Below are positions 21,801 to 36,100 of a stretch of DNA of 64,000 bases, one piece after another. The notes under the pieces were generated by a model. It did no database searches. It worked only from the letters and a program-made list of their open reading frames with translations, and was not told the origin of the DNA. The stretch is from Corydoras sp. C115 (Eukaryota; Chordata; Actinopteri; Siluriformes; Callichthyidae): positions 4,324,501 through 4,388,500 of the forward strand of contig JAFMOC010000002.1 of NCBI GenBank assembly GCA_019802505.1, given 5' to 3'. Each line of letters begins with the position of its first letter. Positions within the stretch are counted from its first letter, which is position 1. The translations under genes were made by a program, and so were the position numbers.

Positions 21801-24800
21801 ATTTACCCTGGATGATTGTGATTAATCCTTTATTTACTTGTTTATTTTTCTGAAGGCAACACTCATTAACCAGCCTTTCAACTGAAGCAAAAACTAAATT
21901 GAGTTTTCATTCTCTATTAGTATTTAATGGCTTTTCGATGGATTTTCAGGCTCTACCAGAAGACATCTTAAATAATCTGACAGAAGAGCTGCCACAGCCC
22001 CGGGTCATTCCCCGCAAACTCAGCGAGTACACACAAGAGGAGCGTGACTCCTTCCCCATGCTCTGGACCCCGTAAGTTGACTCAGCTTTTATCCTGCTTT
22101 TCTTAGTTCCACCTATTTTTTTTTACCCCCTTCCCATTTCCTCTCATCCTTGGGTCAGTATGTGGGGAGATTTAGGGTCTGGCCGAGGTTCTCGGATTTT
22201 TACATGAGCAAAAGAGAGGAGTGAAAAAAGCAATCAGAGGCTCGTAAAGCTCTAGAGCTGAATAATCGCTCTCTAAAGCCAGCCTAATGGTTCCTTCGCT
22301 GTCCATGCTGCACGCTTTCTCACAGATTTATTCGTGATGAGTCATCGGCTCACTCTAAGGTCACCTGGTTAAGCAGGGATTGTGAAGATGGTAGAGGATG
22401 TGATTGTGATCACAGATGCTCGCCAAAATAAAAATGGATGTGTCGGATGTTTTATCGTCAGTTGAAACTGATCCAGGGTGCTGATACTATTCAGATAAAA
22501 ACAAGGGACTTAAATGAAGACTCACATCCAAAGAGGGGCTGCAGAATTTCTATAGTACTCAGTATTCTCAAAATATTTTTGTGCCGTTTGAATATTTTTT
22601 TTTCTAGTTATAAACTGTATGGGTGGTTGTATCACTTTCCAAGTTGATTCTCTCCCCACTCTATTTTGGAGTGTGGGTGAATCTATGCCTATTCATCCAG
22701 GCGAGCATGTGTGATGTCAACACTGGCACTCAATTGCCATGCTTAACACCTGCAAAAAATACAGAATGATCAAAAGTGTAACAGAAGGGCTGTAACACAT
22801 CTTCATAGATCCTCACAGCAGACATTTTTGCTGCATTTACAACAAGCATTTTTTTAAAAGCATTGTAAATTCTTTAAGGAGTCCATGTGCGTAAAAAAAA
22901 GTGCAAGCACTTCTACAGTTACTGGTTATTTTTGTTAATCACAACAACTCTGTTCTTTACTATTTCTGGAGTACGGATTAGCTTGAATGCTTTCTGAATA
23001 TAAGCTGCAAAACTTCTTTGTGCTCTGGTGTCTTGCTGTGAAAATTAAATTAAAGTTATTAAAGTCATTAAAGTTAACAGCATCATTAAATAAGTTATTG
23101 TGCAGTATTAATATTTTATCTCACTTATTCGGTTACAATTCTTCCTTCATCAGTCAGGTATAGGAACTATATAAAGCAAAAAGTGTAGCCATCAGTTGTG
23201 TTGACACCCATGAATGAACTAATATTGATTTTTTTTTTTGTTGTTTATTTAAAAAAGAAAATTATTTTTTTACTGCATTGTTGATAGTTTAATTGTACTT
23301 TTGTGCACCTATAATTGAAAATTATTTTTGTCCACACCTCTTTCTCATCTCTTTTTAATCCAGTGTAGTTGTTTTACACTTATTTTATTATATGTTTTAT
23401 TATATTGTTGTTAGTCATAATTTTCATTTGACATTTCCAGCTGTTGCTCCTATTATATTTACCTAACTGATTACATTTCTATCTTGAAGACTCCTGTTTC
23501 TGCTCATTTATTCATTTTATATGCTGTTCATATTTAGTTTAGTCAAGGCTTCCTTAAAGTGTTTTATCCTAACAAACCATATAAATCTCATTTGAGACAT
23601 AGCAGACTGAGCCCCATCAAAAGTTTTTATTTTGGATTTCCTTCTTAAGGTTTGCCTCACTTTTTCCAGATTTTCAATTGACATCTCTATTTTCTCTTAG
23701 TTACCAGCAGCTCATTAAGGTCACACAGCTATTCAGGCAATGTTTAACTATTAAAGAAAACATAGCTTTGTGATGCTGTATTGCAGTATTTATTCAGTAA
23801 ATTCAATACTGTTTGTAAACACTACTATATCTGAATTTGTGGAGGGTATTAGATCTTACTTTTTTTTTATAGTCTGTTTTAAGAATTAGGGTGGCACGGT
23901 GGCTTAGTGGTTGGCACGTTCGGCTCTCAGCACAAGGTATTCCCGGTTCGAATCCCAATCTGGGTGGAGTTTCCATGTTCTCCCTGTGTCCGTGTGGGTT
24001 TCTGGGTTCTCTGGTTTCCTCCCACAGTCCAAAAACATGGATCAAGGTCAATTTAATTCACCAAATTGCCCCATATATAGTGTGTGTCTGTGTGAGTGAG
24101 TGTGTGCCCAGCGATAGATTGGCACAAAACGTTCTCCCCTGGATGGGCATGGGGAACCCCCCGGGACTCTAGTAGAGGATAAAGCAGAATATAATGGATG
24201 GATGTTTAAAAATCTGGGGTAGGGAAGGAAGGGAAGACTGGTTGGGAATTCTTCAATGTTGTTAAAGTCAAAAACATGTGAGGCACATAGTTGCTTCTAC
24301 TTAAATGAGAACATTTTGCACATTAATTAACATGACCATGTCTGGTGGGTCTCATTTATGTAAGATAAATTAAACTGTTTACTGTTGGCTGATCTCTTAT
24401 CAACGTTTAATTTTATGATGCCTTTTTTTGGTACATTTAAGAAAACATGTCTTATAAATAGCAATGGGAAAATCCTAAAAGCAAGTAAATAAAGATGATT
24501 TCTGTTGCTTTCTGCTGACTTGAACATCATTTGAATATATATTTCATTATGCCCTGCATGTACGCTGCCCAGGAATATCAATTTTATTCTCAAAACTTTG
24601 AGTAGTCAGCTCAGTATTAGTTTGGTATATTACTTTTTCTATTACAACAATAAAAATATTACTGCTTTATCTTTTCAAAGACACTATATAAACCAAATAA
24701 TTAAGATTCCTTTACATTACAAGTACAAACGCTTTTATGGCATCACATTTTAAGTTAATCTCCAGTTTTCCGCAATGACAGCTTTTACTCCTTTGTCAAG

Positions 24801-27800
24801 GTCTGTCTGTGGGATTTTTTTGCAGGACATTTGTGAGCTCAGATGTTTGCATAGGTTAATGAGAGGACCTGGTTCCCAATCTTCATTCTAGTTCATGTCA
24901 GGATTAAATGGCTTTTGATAGTGCTAAAGAAATCTGATGGGTAAAGCATGTAATGTTCTAATACTATTTATTACTGAATTAGAGAGTGGGAATACACTCT
25001 CTTTTTTGTGCCCAATTAAAATCCATCCATTATTTTCGACTTTATCCTCTACTAGGGTCACGGGGGTTCCCCATGCCCAACCAGGGGAGAATGTTTCGGG
25101 CGCTGGGCAGATACACCCAGGACAGGGCGCCAATCTATCGCTGGGCATACTCACACATACACACTCTGTATGGGGTAATTTGATGAATTCAGTTGACCTT
25201 GATCCATGTTTTTGGACTGTGGGAGGAAACCGGAGAACCCAGAGGAAACCACGTGGACACGGGGAGAATAGGAAACTCCACCCATATTAAGATTCGAACC
25301 GAGAATCTCTAGCACTGAGAGACGAACGTGCTAACCACTAAGCCACCGTCCTGCTCTCCCAATTAAATTTAATATAATTTCAATAAATATAAATGAATAT
25401 AATTTAAATAAATTATTAAGAAGGAGTCGTATCAGGCATGGTTGGCTTGTGGGACCCCAGAAGCAGCTGACAGGGCAAGCGATTTACGGCTACGTGCGTC
25501 GCAGAGGCAAAAACCCGGGCGTGGGTGGAGTTCGGTGAGAGATTGGAAAGTGACTTTCGGTCGGCTCCAAGAAGATTCTGGCAAACTGTCAGGCGACTCA
25601 GGAGGGCAAATCAGTGTGCCACTAACACAGTATATAGTGGAGGTGGTGCACTATTGACTTCGACTGGGGACGTCGTTAGGCGGTGGAAGGAATACTTCAA
25701 GGACCTTCTCAATCCCACCAATATGAGTCAGAGGGGTGGTGGTGCCTCTTTTTAAAAAGGGGTACCGGAGGATGTGTTCCAACTACAGGGGAATTACACT
25801 CCTCAGCCTTCCCGGCAAAGTCTATGCAGGGTACTGGAGAAGAGAGTCCGACTAATAGTCGAACCTTGGATTCAGGAGGAGCAGTGTGGTTTTCATCCTG
25901 GTCCTTGAACACTGGACCAGCTCTTCACTCTCTCCACTATCCTCGAGGGTTCATGGGAGTTTGCCCAACCAGTCTACATGTGTTTTGTGGATCTGGAGAA
26001 GGCTTTCGACTGTGTCCCTCGGGGTATTTTGTGGGAGGTGCTTCGTGAGTATGGGGTACATGGCTCCTTACTACAGGCCATTCAGTACCTGTATTTGCGA
26101 AGCAGGAGCTTGGTTCACATGGCCAGCAGTAAGTCGGACTTGTTTCCAGTGAGGGTTGGACTCCGTCAGGGCTGTCCTTTGTCACCGGTTCTGTTCATAA
26201 TTTATATGGACAAAATTTCTAGGCGCAGCCAGGGGATGGAGGGTGTCCGGTTTGGTGATCTAAGGATCACGTCGCTGCTGTTTGCAGATGATGTGGTCCT
26301 GTTAGCATCATCAGGCTGCGAACTTCAGCTCTTACTGGATCGATTTGCAGCCGAGTGTGAAGCGGCTGGGATGAAAATCGGCACCTCCAAATCTGAGGCC
26401 ATTGTTCTCAATCAGAAAAGGGTAGAGAGTCCTCTATGGGTCAGGGATCAGATCTTGCCTCAAGTGGAGGAGTTTAAGTATCTCGGGGTCTTGTTCACGA
26501 CTGATGGTAAGATGGAGCGTGAGATTGACAGACGGATTGGTGCGGGGTCAGCAGTGATGCGGACCCTATACCGGTCTGTTGTGGTGAAGAAGGAGCTGAG
26601 CCATAAGGCAAGGCTCTCGATTTACCAGTCAATCTACGTTCCAACCCTCACCTATGGTCATGAGCTTTGGGTAATGACCTAAAGAACAAGATCTTGAATA
26701 CAAGCGGCCGAAATGGGTTTTATCCGCAGGGTGGCTGGGCTCTCCCTTAGAGATAGGGTGAGAAGCTCGGTCATCCAGGAGAGACTCGGAGTGGAGTCGC
26801 TACTCCTCCGCATCGAAAGGAGCCAGTTGAGGTGGTTCGGGCATCTGGTAAAGATGCCTCTTGGGCACCTTCCTAGGGAGGTGTTTCAGGCAAGTCCAGC
26901 TGGGAGGAGACCCCGGGGAAGACCCAGGAGATGCTGGAGAGATGATATCTCTCAGCTTGTCTGGGAACACCTCGGGGTTCCCCCAGTCGAGCTGGTGGAG
27001 GTGGCTGGGGCGAGGGAGGTCTGGGTCTCCCTACTTTGGTCGCTGCCCCGCGACCCGAACCCCGGACAAGCGGAAGATGATGGATAGATAGAAATTTAAT
27101 AAAAAGTTTTTGTTAAACAATTGGGCAACAAAATGTTAAAAAAAAATTATTTTATAATTAAAAGCTTGGTCATAAGACTATTTAGATCTGGTCATTTAGG
27201 GTAACAAGGGCACACCAATATCGGTATCTGATATCTGTGCTTATGTACTTGTAATATTATTCCAACACCTAATACCTTTTTACAACATTGTTCGAGTCTG
27301 TAAGCTTTTCTAGTGCAAAGCTTCTTCTGACCTCGGGGAAGACAGGCAGTCTGGTGGAGACTGCTTGCTTATTGAAAGCACCTTTGCCTCTGCTTATTTA
27401 AGTGTGGCCATTCAGGCATTTCACACCAGGTACAGTGAGCTCTCTATGCACTGTTTGTCTTTTTGATCCCTGTGTTTGATGCCAGATGCTTGCCGATCGC
27501 TCCAGTGTGATATAAATATTACTTTTTCATTTAAAGGTTTTCTGTTTGAGATTGTTGCATCTCTTGCTCCATTTAACACTGGCCTTTTGTTATTTTGCAT
27601 TGTTTTTTTTCCCCATGTGAGCCTTTTTAACATTTATAGACATTTCTAGATTTGCTCAGTGTTCAAATTTGCCCCTTTAGTTCACTTTGTAGTACTTGAC
27701 TTTGTGGATTTTAGTATATCCAAATGTAAAGCTAGCACAATTACTTATTAAATAAGTAATTTAGTTTAAAAGTTCCACACACACTAAAATGCCAACAAAG

Positions 27801-30800
27801 ACTTTAATATGAGTAACAGATTTGTTTGTTTAGAAAAACACATGATTTGATGTGATTTTGTTGACCTAGGCTGCTGTTTTGCTATATGTGTAAATGTGTG
27901 AAAGTGTCTGTCTTTAGGCCCAGTTCATTTGACTCACATTTGACAACATGCTCCCCAGGAAACTGCAGATATTGGTTCATGGCCATGTTTGTTTTAAACA
28001 TTAATAAATGTCTTGAAAAGCTATATAATAATGGAATGCTTTTGAAAAAAAGGTGAAATCTTTTTCAATCATAATGCTTGTCCATTTTGGGTATTAGACA
28101 CCGCCATTCTTGAATTAAACTGAACTGAAACATTTCTAAAAGCTACTGTTTTGAGTCCCCAAAGACTCTTATTTCTATTGTGACCAGGAACAAAACAGTC
28201 TTGTATTTTCTTTCTAGTAAGAGGCTGTTCAATGAACTGAGCCAACTCAATAACTGAGGCTTATTGAAACAAGCCTGGTTAATTTGATATAATTTCAGTT
28301 TCACAAAAAAGGCTAAGTTTAAAGTCTTGCTCAGTTACTATAGCAACTTGTGCATTTGGACAAACATGCTCTATGCCAGACACATGTTGAAGCTTAGCAA
28401 AAGCATGATCTCTTCTGCAAACTGTGGCAAAAAATTGTAGAATCACCATCATTCTAAGATGTAGCTAGCTAGTACTTTAAAACAAAAATTACAGCCATGA
28501 AACTAAATTTTAGTTTAATTACAGAACATTGTTTTTCATAAAGCATACACTAAATATGTAATTGATGGCATATGTTTATTCAGAGTAAATAAAACAATGG
28601 AATATTGCATTTCTAAAGCAGATAGCTCTTCTTAAAGCACTGTCAGAAAAGAGTGGTTAAAAGACACGGTGGCTCTCAGAAAGAGAGTTGTTGTGAAACC
28701 ATGTTCTAATTAATTTTAGGTTAAGGTTTGAAATAATCTTCAAGAAATGAACTGCCACCCAGAGTGTAACAAAATACAGTATGTTGATGGTTTTTAAGTC
28801 AGTGGTGTCAAAAAATTGGTGCTAATATAAAAAGAATGGGAAGGTCACTAAAGCACAACCTAGTAGATTACGGAAACCTTCTAAGGTTTAGGATATAAAC
28901 TCAATGAATGGTGCTTTATAAATAGACACGCACATCAAAACTTTTGAAAAATTGGGTGGACTCAGGAGTTTGTTTCGGTGGCTAGCCTCCGCAACATCAG
29001 CTAAATGAAATGGGATGTTCAAAAGAAAAGCATAAACATATAAACAAAAAAAAATGGAAGCTTACTGTGGGTTAATGAGTAGTAACATTTGCCTGTGAAT
29101 GAATGGACGAAGATTGTCTTGAGTGGTGAATTGACTTTGTACTAGCCAATAAAATGATGCTGGAGCTTTTATCATATCTGTTGAAGTTTTGTAAAAAAAT
29201 AAATAATTGAATGTTACCTCAGCAGTCATTGCTCAGGTATACATCAGAATTTTGAACACTACTAAAAATAGATTTTTTGATGGACTGATTATTATTTTTT
29301 TTTATTAGGATGATGAGACTTGCCACTAAACAAAGATTCTAAAGCAGCTCCATGATATGGCCTTTATTTTAGAAATGGGGGGGGGGGGGAGTTATGAAAG
29401 TCACGGTTCTAACTGGTGAACCAATAATGAAAAAAGTGTGCCATCTTATGTGTTCTTTGTAATTATTTTGGCTCTGAAGTAATGAATCTTATGATGATAA
29501 TGAAATTTAATCTGTAGCTGTAGTATCTGACAACTCTTGTGACGACATATACTGGCCATCCTGAGATGCTGTTTCAGGAGCAGTAAACAGCTATTTTGTG
29601 GAATTAATTATCTGAAATTAAGTTAACCATAGCTCATTTAACTTTAAAATTGAAATTTAGGACTCTGAGCCTTTAACACGTAAAATATTGAACAGGCTGT
29701 TGCTGCTGCCTGTAAATGAGGAGCTGATTGTGATGATGGTGGCTGATAATGCAATAATCATTTGCAGAATGCAGTGTCACGCTTAGCATTATTAAATTAG
29801 GACAAAGGAAGGCCACGCTGCCCCCGATTCATTTACTGTACAGCTATTTAGTGTAATTCAAACAGAAACCTAGTTAAACATACAAAACTGAATGTCAAAC
29901 TCCAGATCCCCTAGAGACTTCAGTTTGCCAACTCTCACACCAACCCAACTTCTTCATTTTAAAGATGTAATCTTGTTTCTGCTGCTGTTATAGGCTGTCA
30001 GATTAAAGGCCAAGAAAAACACTAGCATAGAGCTAGTAAATAGGCTTTGATACCCAGCAGCCTATGATGATGAAACACTAGATCATTTTTACACAAAGTC
30101 TTTTCAGACACTGTTTTTAAGTACTTTAAGCCTGTAATGCAAAACAGTATAGTAAAGTAGCAACAATAGTTCCTGACCCAGACAATCCAATTATTATTTT
30201 TTCCCCCAGTCCTCATTCGTCTTGGCTCTATACCATTGTCCGAACAGAAACGTGTCCTTGCTGGTTCAAACCAGTTAGGTTTTATTCACTTAACAGACAC
30301 AGAAGTGATTGTGATTGTGATTGATTGTTGCCTTTGTCCTGACTAAGTAATATTGGATGAAGTTCTGCTTTGAGAACAGCTCTTTACTTTGCTTTTCACT
30401 CGTATGCATTATTCTAAACACTTAAAGGTACCTGTTATGTGATTTGATGTAATGTCAGCACCCCTGGGTTAGTTCAATTTAAGAGCATTGATTTTTCAAT
30501 CAGCGTGAATTATTTATAATGCCTAATCGCCTCATAAGTAGTACTTGTAATTTCCAGTATTGATGGTTATTCCTATGAGCTCTCAGGTTATATATTCAAA
30601 GCACCATAGTCTCAAATGTTCCTAATAACCAACATTTTTTAAACTCTGAATTTTAAACTTCCCTGACAATTACAGGTTGGAAAATAAGCAAAAATTAAAC
30701 AAATGGAAAAAGCACACTATATAGATAGATGTTTTAGAACACACATCTTAATCATCAAATTCAGATGTTTCACTGTTCAATTACAAGTGTATTATATCAA

Positions 30801-33800
30801 GCACCTGGCCAAGTATTTTGTTTTTAGGCTCATTTAAAGCTTACCGTTTAGCCAGTTTGGTTTGATTCATTTTGTATAGATGTTTGTATAAACTTTAAAA
30901 TGATCAAAATAGCATAACATAAGGGGTAAATAAGTACACAATATGGCGCAAAGCTTTAGTCCAATTCAAAATGACGTTAATATAAACAATTTTATTATAA
31001 TACTGATGTTTATATAAAGCTGGACTTATTTTTACTTTTGTTATTATTTATCTGACATTAAAATCCTGAACACCATAATTAGAAACGCTCTACTCTTAAG
31101 ATGTACCACTAAAATTTAGCAGCCTGTGTTGCTCAATCATCCTGTGCACATCATTTTGTTGTAGTCAGCCTCACACTAAGAGTCATGTGAAGCGTATAAT
31201 TAAAACATGGCTGTGGAAAGCGAGACCTTAATGGGATAATGAGACGTGCATATTGGCTGTTGTAATTAAATTGAATAAAAGAAAATGGGCGAGGAGCAAT
31301 ACAGGATCACTTTTGTTCTTGCAAAGCTTGCTGGCTATAAGAAAACTTGCCCACTGTTGCTGAAGACTTAAAACTTTGGGCAAAAGTTGTCCGTTAATCT
31401 GCCTTTGTTATGATTTTGTTGAAACACAAGAGCCAACAGCTATTCAGAAAATTCAGAACATTATGAGATGTGCATTTAAGGCAAATACATGGTGGACCTG
31501 CAAAAAAACTTGATCACAGCAGTTTGTGGAGCCATCAAATCAGTTAAGTGAACCTTACAGTCGCTTGTGAAGTTTTTCCGAATACCATAAGTAAAACAAT
31601 TGTGAGTTATTAAATTTAGAGACTGGATTACAGGTCATTAGATTAAAAGGTTAAAATAACAGCTTTCTCCAGCTGATGGAGGAAAACATTTATTTCTGTA
31701 GTCATAATACTTTGAGAGGAGTTTCTACAAGATTTTGGAACAATTTTTCCCTATGTATTTTTTTTTATTTTTTTTTTATAACTAATGCTCAAAATATTCG
31801 TTCTAGATCATCCCAAATATGTTGGATGGGGTTCAGGTTAATGCTTACAAAACTCCCACATCCAGGCTCACGTGAACATTGAGTTGTACATCGAGGTTGC
31901 ACAAATAGGTATTTGATATTATATACTTGTAGCAATGGGACTGAATGAAACACTGAGACCAGTGATTTAAAGCATTGTGTTGCAGTGCTTTTGTTTACTG
32001 TATATAGAGGATAAGCATATGATCCTGTTGTTAAAATCTTACTGCTTGTTTTTGCCACAAAAATAATCTTATGATAAGTGTCTGATTAAATGAAGCATTC
32101 CTTTACGTTTACTGATATGAACTATATACTGTGAGTTTGATTACTCAGTGGTTAGAGTGTTAAATTATCAATCTGAAGGTTGTGGGATCAAGTCCCAGGT
32201 CCATTAAATTTACCAATGTGGGTTCTTAAGAAAAGGCTCTTAACCATTATTGCTTCAGGGATGCTGTATGGCCGGCCCTGTGTTCTGACCCCAACCACGT
32301 TGGGACATTTGTTTTGGCTAAAAAATATTTGCTCACCAAACACTTGACATTAAAAACTTCAGTGTTAATACTATGTTGTTTAAAAATGATAATGGTTGCT
32401 TAGAATTTAATGTGTAGCCACTTTTGAAAGATTCAAAATATGTTCCTTTTGTTGAAAAGAAAATGCAAGAATGAACCATAACCTCATGTTGCTTGAATTT
32501 TGATACAATCATGATTAATGTAATTAATGTCTTTGGGTAAAGATCATGCCTCTCAATCCATGTTTTGGCACCAAAGTCCCTTCACACTCCCAACCAACTC
32601 TTTCAAATCTTACTTAAGTAAACTCTAGATGAAAATAATTTAATAAAACTTATGCCAGTCATATGTATGCTGCAATGATTCTAATTTATATTTATTATGA
32701 ATAATGTCCTGTACATTTACTTAATAAAATGTAACTTTAATATATCTCAAGTTAAAATGACAAAATATTCACATCCTGTGCCTGTATTTACAAGCACATT
32801 ATAATTTATTATTATCATAGTTTTTTTTTTTTTTGTTTTTTTTAGAACAATGCTCCCTCTAGTGACTGAAATATGAAATGTCTAAGACTGACAGGACAGG
32901 TTCATCACAGTAATTTAATCTTGTAATGAAGTGATCTATTTTGCCCACTGTGATTACACACAGATGAATTTGAACTGGTGCAGTGAGCACATATATAGGG
33001 GCAATTTAGATTTACATAGAAGTTTTGTAGGTGTTCTCCCCAGGTCCTGGTACAACAACATAGATTCAAACACCTACTTGTAACTTCTACAAAACGCATT
33101 GAAATGACAATAAAGCACCATGTACTCATACACACAGATCCAGGCTGACCATTGTGGACCACAATTTCTGCATGTGCCACTTTCCACAGAATTAGCCAAA
33201 ACACTATAAGCACACGATAAACCATTTATTTTTATACCACAGGTCATGTTCTAGTGTAGGGCATGTCAGGTTTGATCTGGGCATGTGTTGCAAGGTACTG
33301 GTTTACTGGCTGTTTCCTCTTTTTGGAGGCTCTCCTCACTCAGATGGACTTCCATAAATCCCCATTAAAGTAATTTCTCAGCCCAAGCTATTACTAAATG
33401 GCCCATTGAGCATTGAGACTTCTCAGCATGACTCTCTCAACCTTCCTTTAAATTTAATAGCAGTCCAAGTGAATAGCACGTCAGCCTCACAGCATGGTGC
33501 TGATGATCTGCTATTTGCTGTTAACTCTGCACTTTATAGCAGTTCTATTTCCTTTTTATAGCATTAAGTAAATGAATAGATGCACCACTGTATGACCTAT
33601 TTTTATTTTTTTAATTAAAACAGTGAATATTAGTTTGACTTTTAAATTCAGGGCTGGTTATTAGTCAAGACTTAAAATACTAAAATGGACAGGGAGATGC
33701 AGTGGGTAGTTCTTGAGGTTTAATTCTGTGGCAGAGCAGACAAAAGTCATTATAGTTTCCATGTTTTTACTGTAACTATGGGTCTGGTCTAGAAGCTTTC

Positions 33801-36049
33801 CTTCCACAGTTCGTTCATGAACTACTTTTTAAAGTCATTAGTGATTGTAAATTGCACTTCAACATATGTGTTTGTGTGTCTGTCTGTAATAGACTTCCAG
33901 ATTATTTACAGTGTTTTCCCAAATTTGCCTCTATAAGAGCTGTGATTGTCGTAGGACCTTCTGTAACAGGATAAGCAGTTTGTAAAATGAATAAATGAAC
34001 CCAGCACATCTCCATGTTGCAGTTTTAGCCGTTTACTACACTTTCACGTGGCGGCACAGTGAAGCAGCGGTTAGCTCTACAGTCTCTCAGCAAGAAGGTC
34101 CTGGGTTTGTTTCCAAGGGGCAAACAAAGGTCTTTCTGAGGAGACTTTGCATGTCCTCGATGTGCCTGAGTGGGTCATTCAGTTTCCTTTCACATTTCAA
34201 AGACATGCTGATAGTCGGAGACACTATTATCCATGTTCCACTTATTATCCATGTTATCAGTTCCACTTATAGTAAATTACAGACTGTAATCCATTTAGTC
34301 CTGTTTACTCTGTTCTGTAATGGTCAGGACCCCAATAGTACCACTACAGAGCAGGTATTAAATGCTTGGTGCATAATTTCCATCCCAGCAGTGTCACTGA
34401 GGTGTTTAAACGAAACTACAGAAGTACTGTTGCACTAAAACCCCCTCACCGCATCAGTGTCACTGCAGAACTGACAATAAACAATAACCCACCCAAATTA
34501 TATCTGTTCTGTGATGGTCCTGACCAATAGAAAACAAAGAACCAACAGGAAACGAACAAAAAATTTTAAAACTGATGTACTACAGTCTATAATTGTAAAA
34601 CTACAAAGTCCGTCTATATGGTAAGTGGAGAAAATAGACAATGGAACAAGCAGGCCGTGTCCAAACTTTTGACTGATATTGTACATTCACCTCATCAGCC
34701 AGCATCTTGATGACATTTCAAAGTACCCAATGATCCCATATGAATTCCAGTGAGCTGTGTAAATGACTGTAGTTCCTTTGAAAGATTAAATGCAGTACAA
34801 TTTTGGACAACTGATACAATAGGGACCTCTATCAGCCAGCGACTCTGGTCTTGCGGCTGACAAGCAGACAAGCAAATATTTAAATAGCCTCAGCTGTAAA
34901 TTCTTTCAAAATATTTTCCCAGGTTTTTCTTTACAATACCAAGCATGCAGGTCTCCAAGAGATTTATTTTAAGATCCCACTTTTGTTTTTGTTTCATGAG
35001 TTTCATGAGAAAGAAAAGAAAAGAAAACTTTAAATACAGATTCTTTATCAACTTGGTCAGAGTGTGTATTAAAAAAGTAAAAATGTTAAATAAAAAATAC
35101 TTTATTACTACAGTATTTACAGTAACTCCTAACCAGGCTACTTTTTTTATTTCTAAATCTTTGACAGGCAAATTCATTAGACTGCTTGTAACAAGGAATA
35201 GCTTTTTTAATAGTTTACAGTTATGTATATTCACATAGCTCAAAACTGTACATGTAATTGAATGTCATTGCTCTGGGTAATTATATCTTACATTTAATAG
35301 ATTTAGGAATTAAGTGTCACGGTTGATGACTGGCTACAATTTTTACTAATAACCCAAAGGCTGCAAAACAAATGTATGACAAATCATTTGTTCTGCATCT
35401 TAATCAAACACGATAAGAATTTGTGTGTTGCATGTTTTACATTTGTCTGCTTGCTAATGAGCATAGAAATAGTTCAATTAAGCAGATTATTTCCTGTGAT
35501 CTAGTCTTCTGTGATTGCACATTACTCTTACCTTAATTAGAATTGATTAATGTTAAAATGGTGGCACGGTGGTTTAGTGAAAACACATTTGCCTCTCAGC
35601 AGAGGGGATCCAGGTTCAATGTTTTCCCCATGTCTGCGTGGTTTTCATCCCATTGTCCAAAAAACATGTTTTTAAGGTAAATTAGCTGTTTAAATTGCCC
35701 CTATATAGTGTGTAGGGCAGCACGGTGGTTAACATGTTCGCCTCCCAGCTCTAGGGATTCCCGGTTCGAATCCCAATCTGGGTGGAGTTTCCATGTTCTC
35801 TCTGTGACTGCGTGGGTTTCCTCCGGGTTCTCCGGTTTCCTCCCACAGTCCAAAAATATGGATCAAGTCAATTCAGTTCTCCAAATTGCCCCATATAGTG
35901 TGTGTCTGTGTGAGTGAGTGTGTGCCCAGCGATAGATTAGCGCCCTTTCCTGGGTGTTTTTGCCCAGCGCCTGAGACGTTCTCCACTGGATGGGCATGGG
36001 GAACCCCCTGTGACCCTAATAGAGGATAAAGTGGAAGATAATGGATGGA

Positions 36050-36100
<51 letters not shown>

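Noticed and set aside
25683..26185. Open frames on both strands overlapping 25978-26682
   Set aside because: They are out-of-frame or antisense readings of the LINE reverse transcriptase.
31789..31860. Minus-strand NPIQHIWDDLERIF, like a transposase end
   Set aside because: Too short to call as an element; it may belong to the CACTATATGG-type repeats.
34890..35243. Overlapping open frames of about 100 codons on both strands
   Set aside because: AT-rich, Lys/Phe/Ile-rich, no conserved motif and no splice context; best explained as chance.
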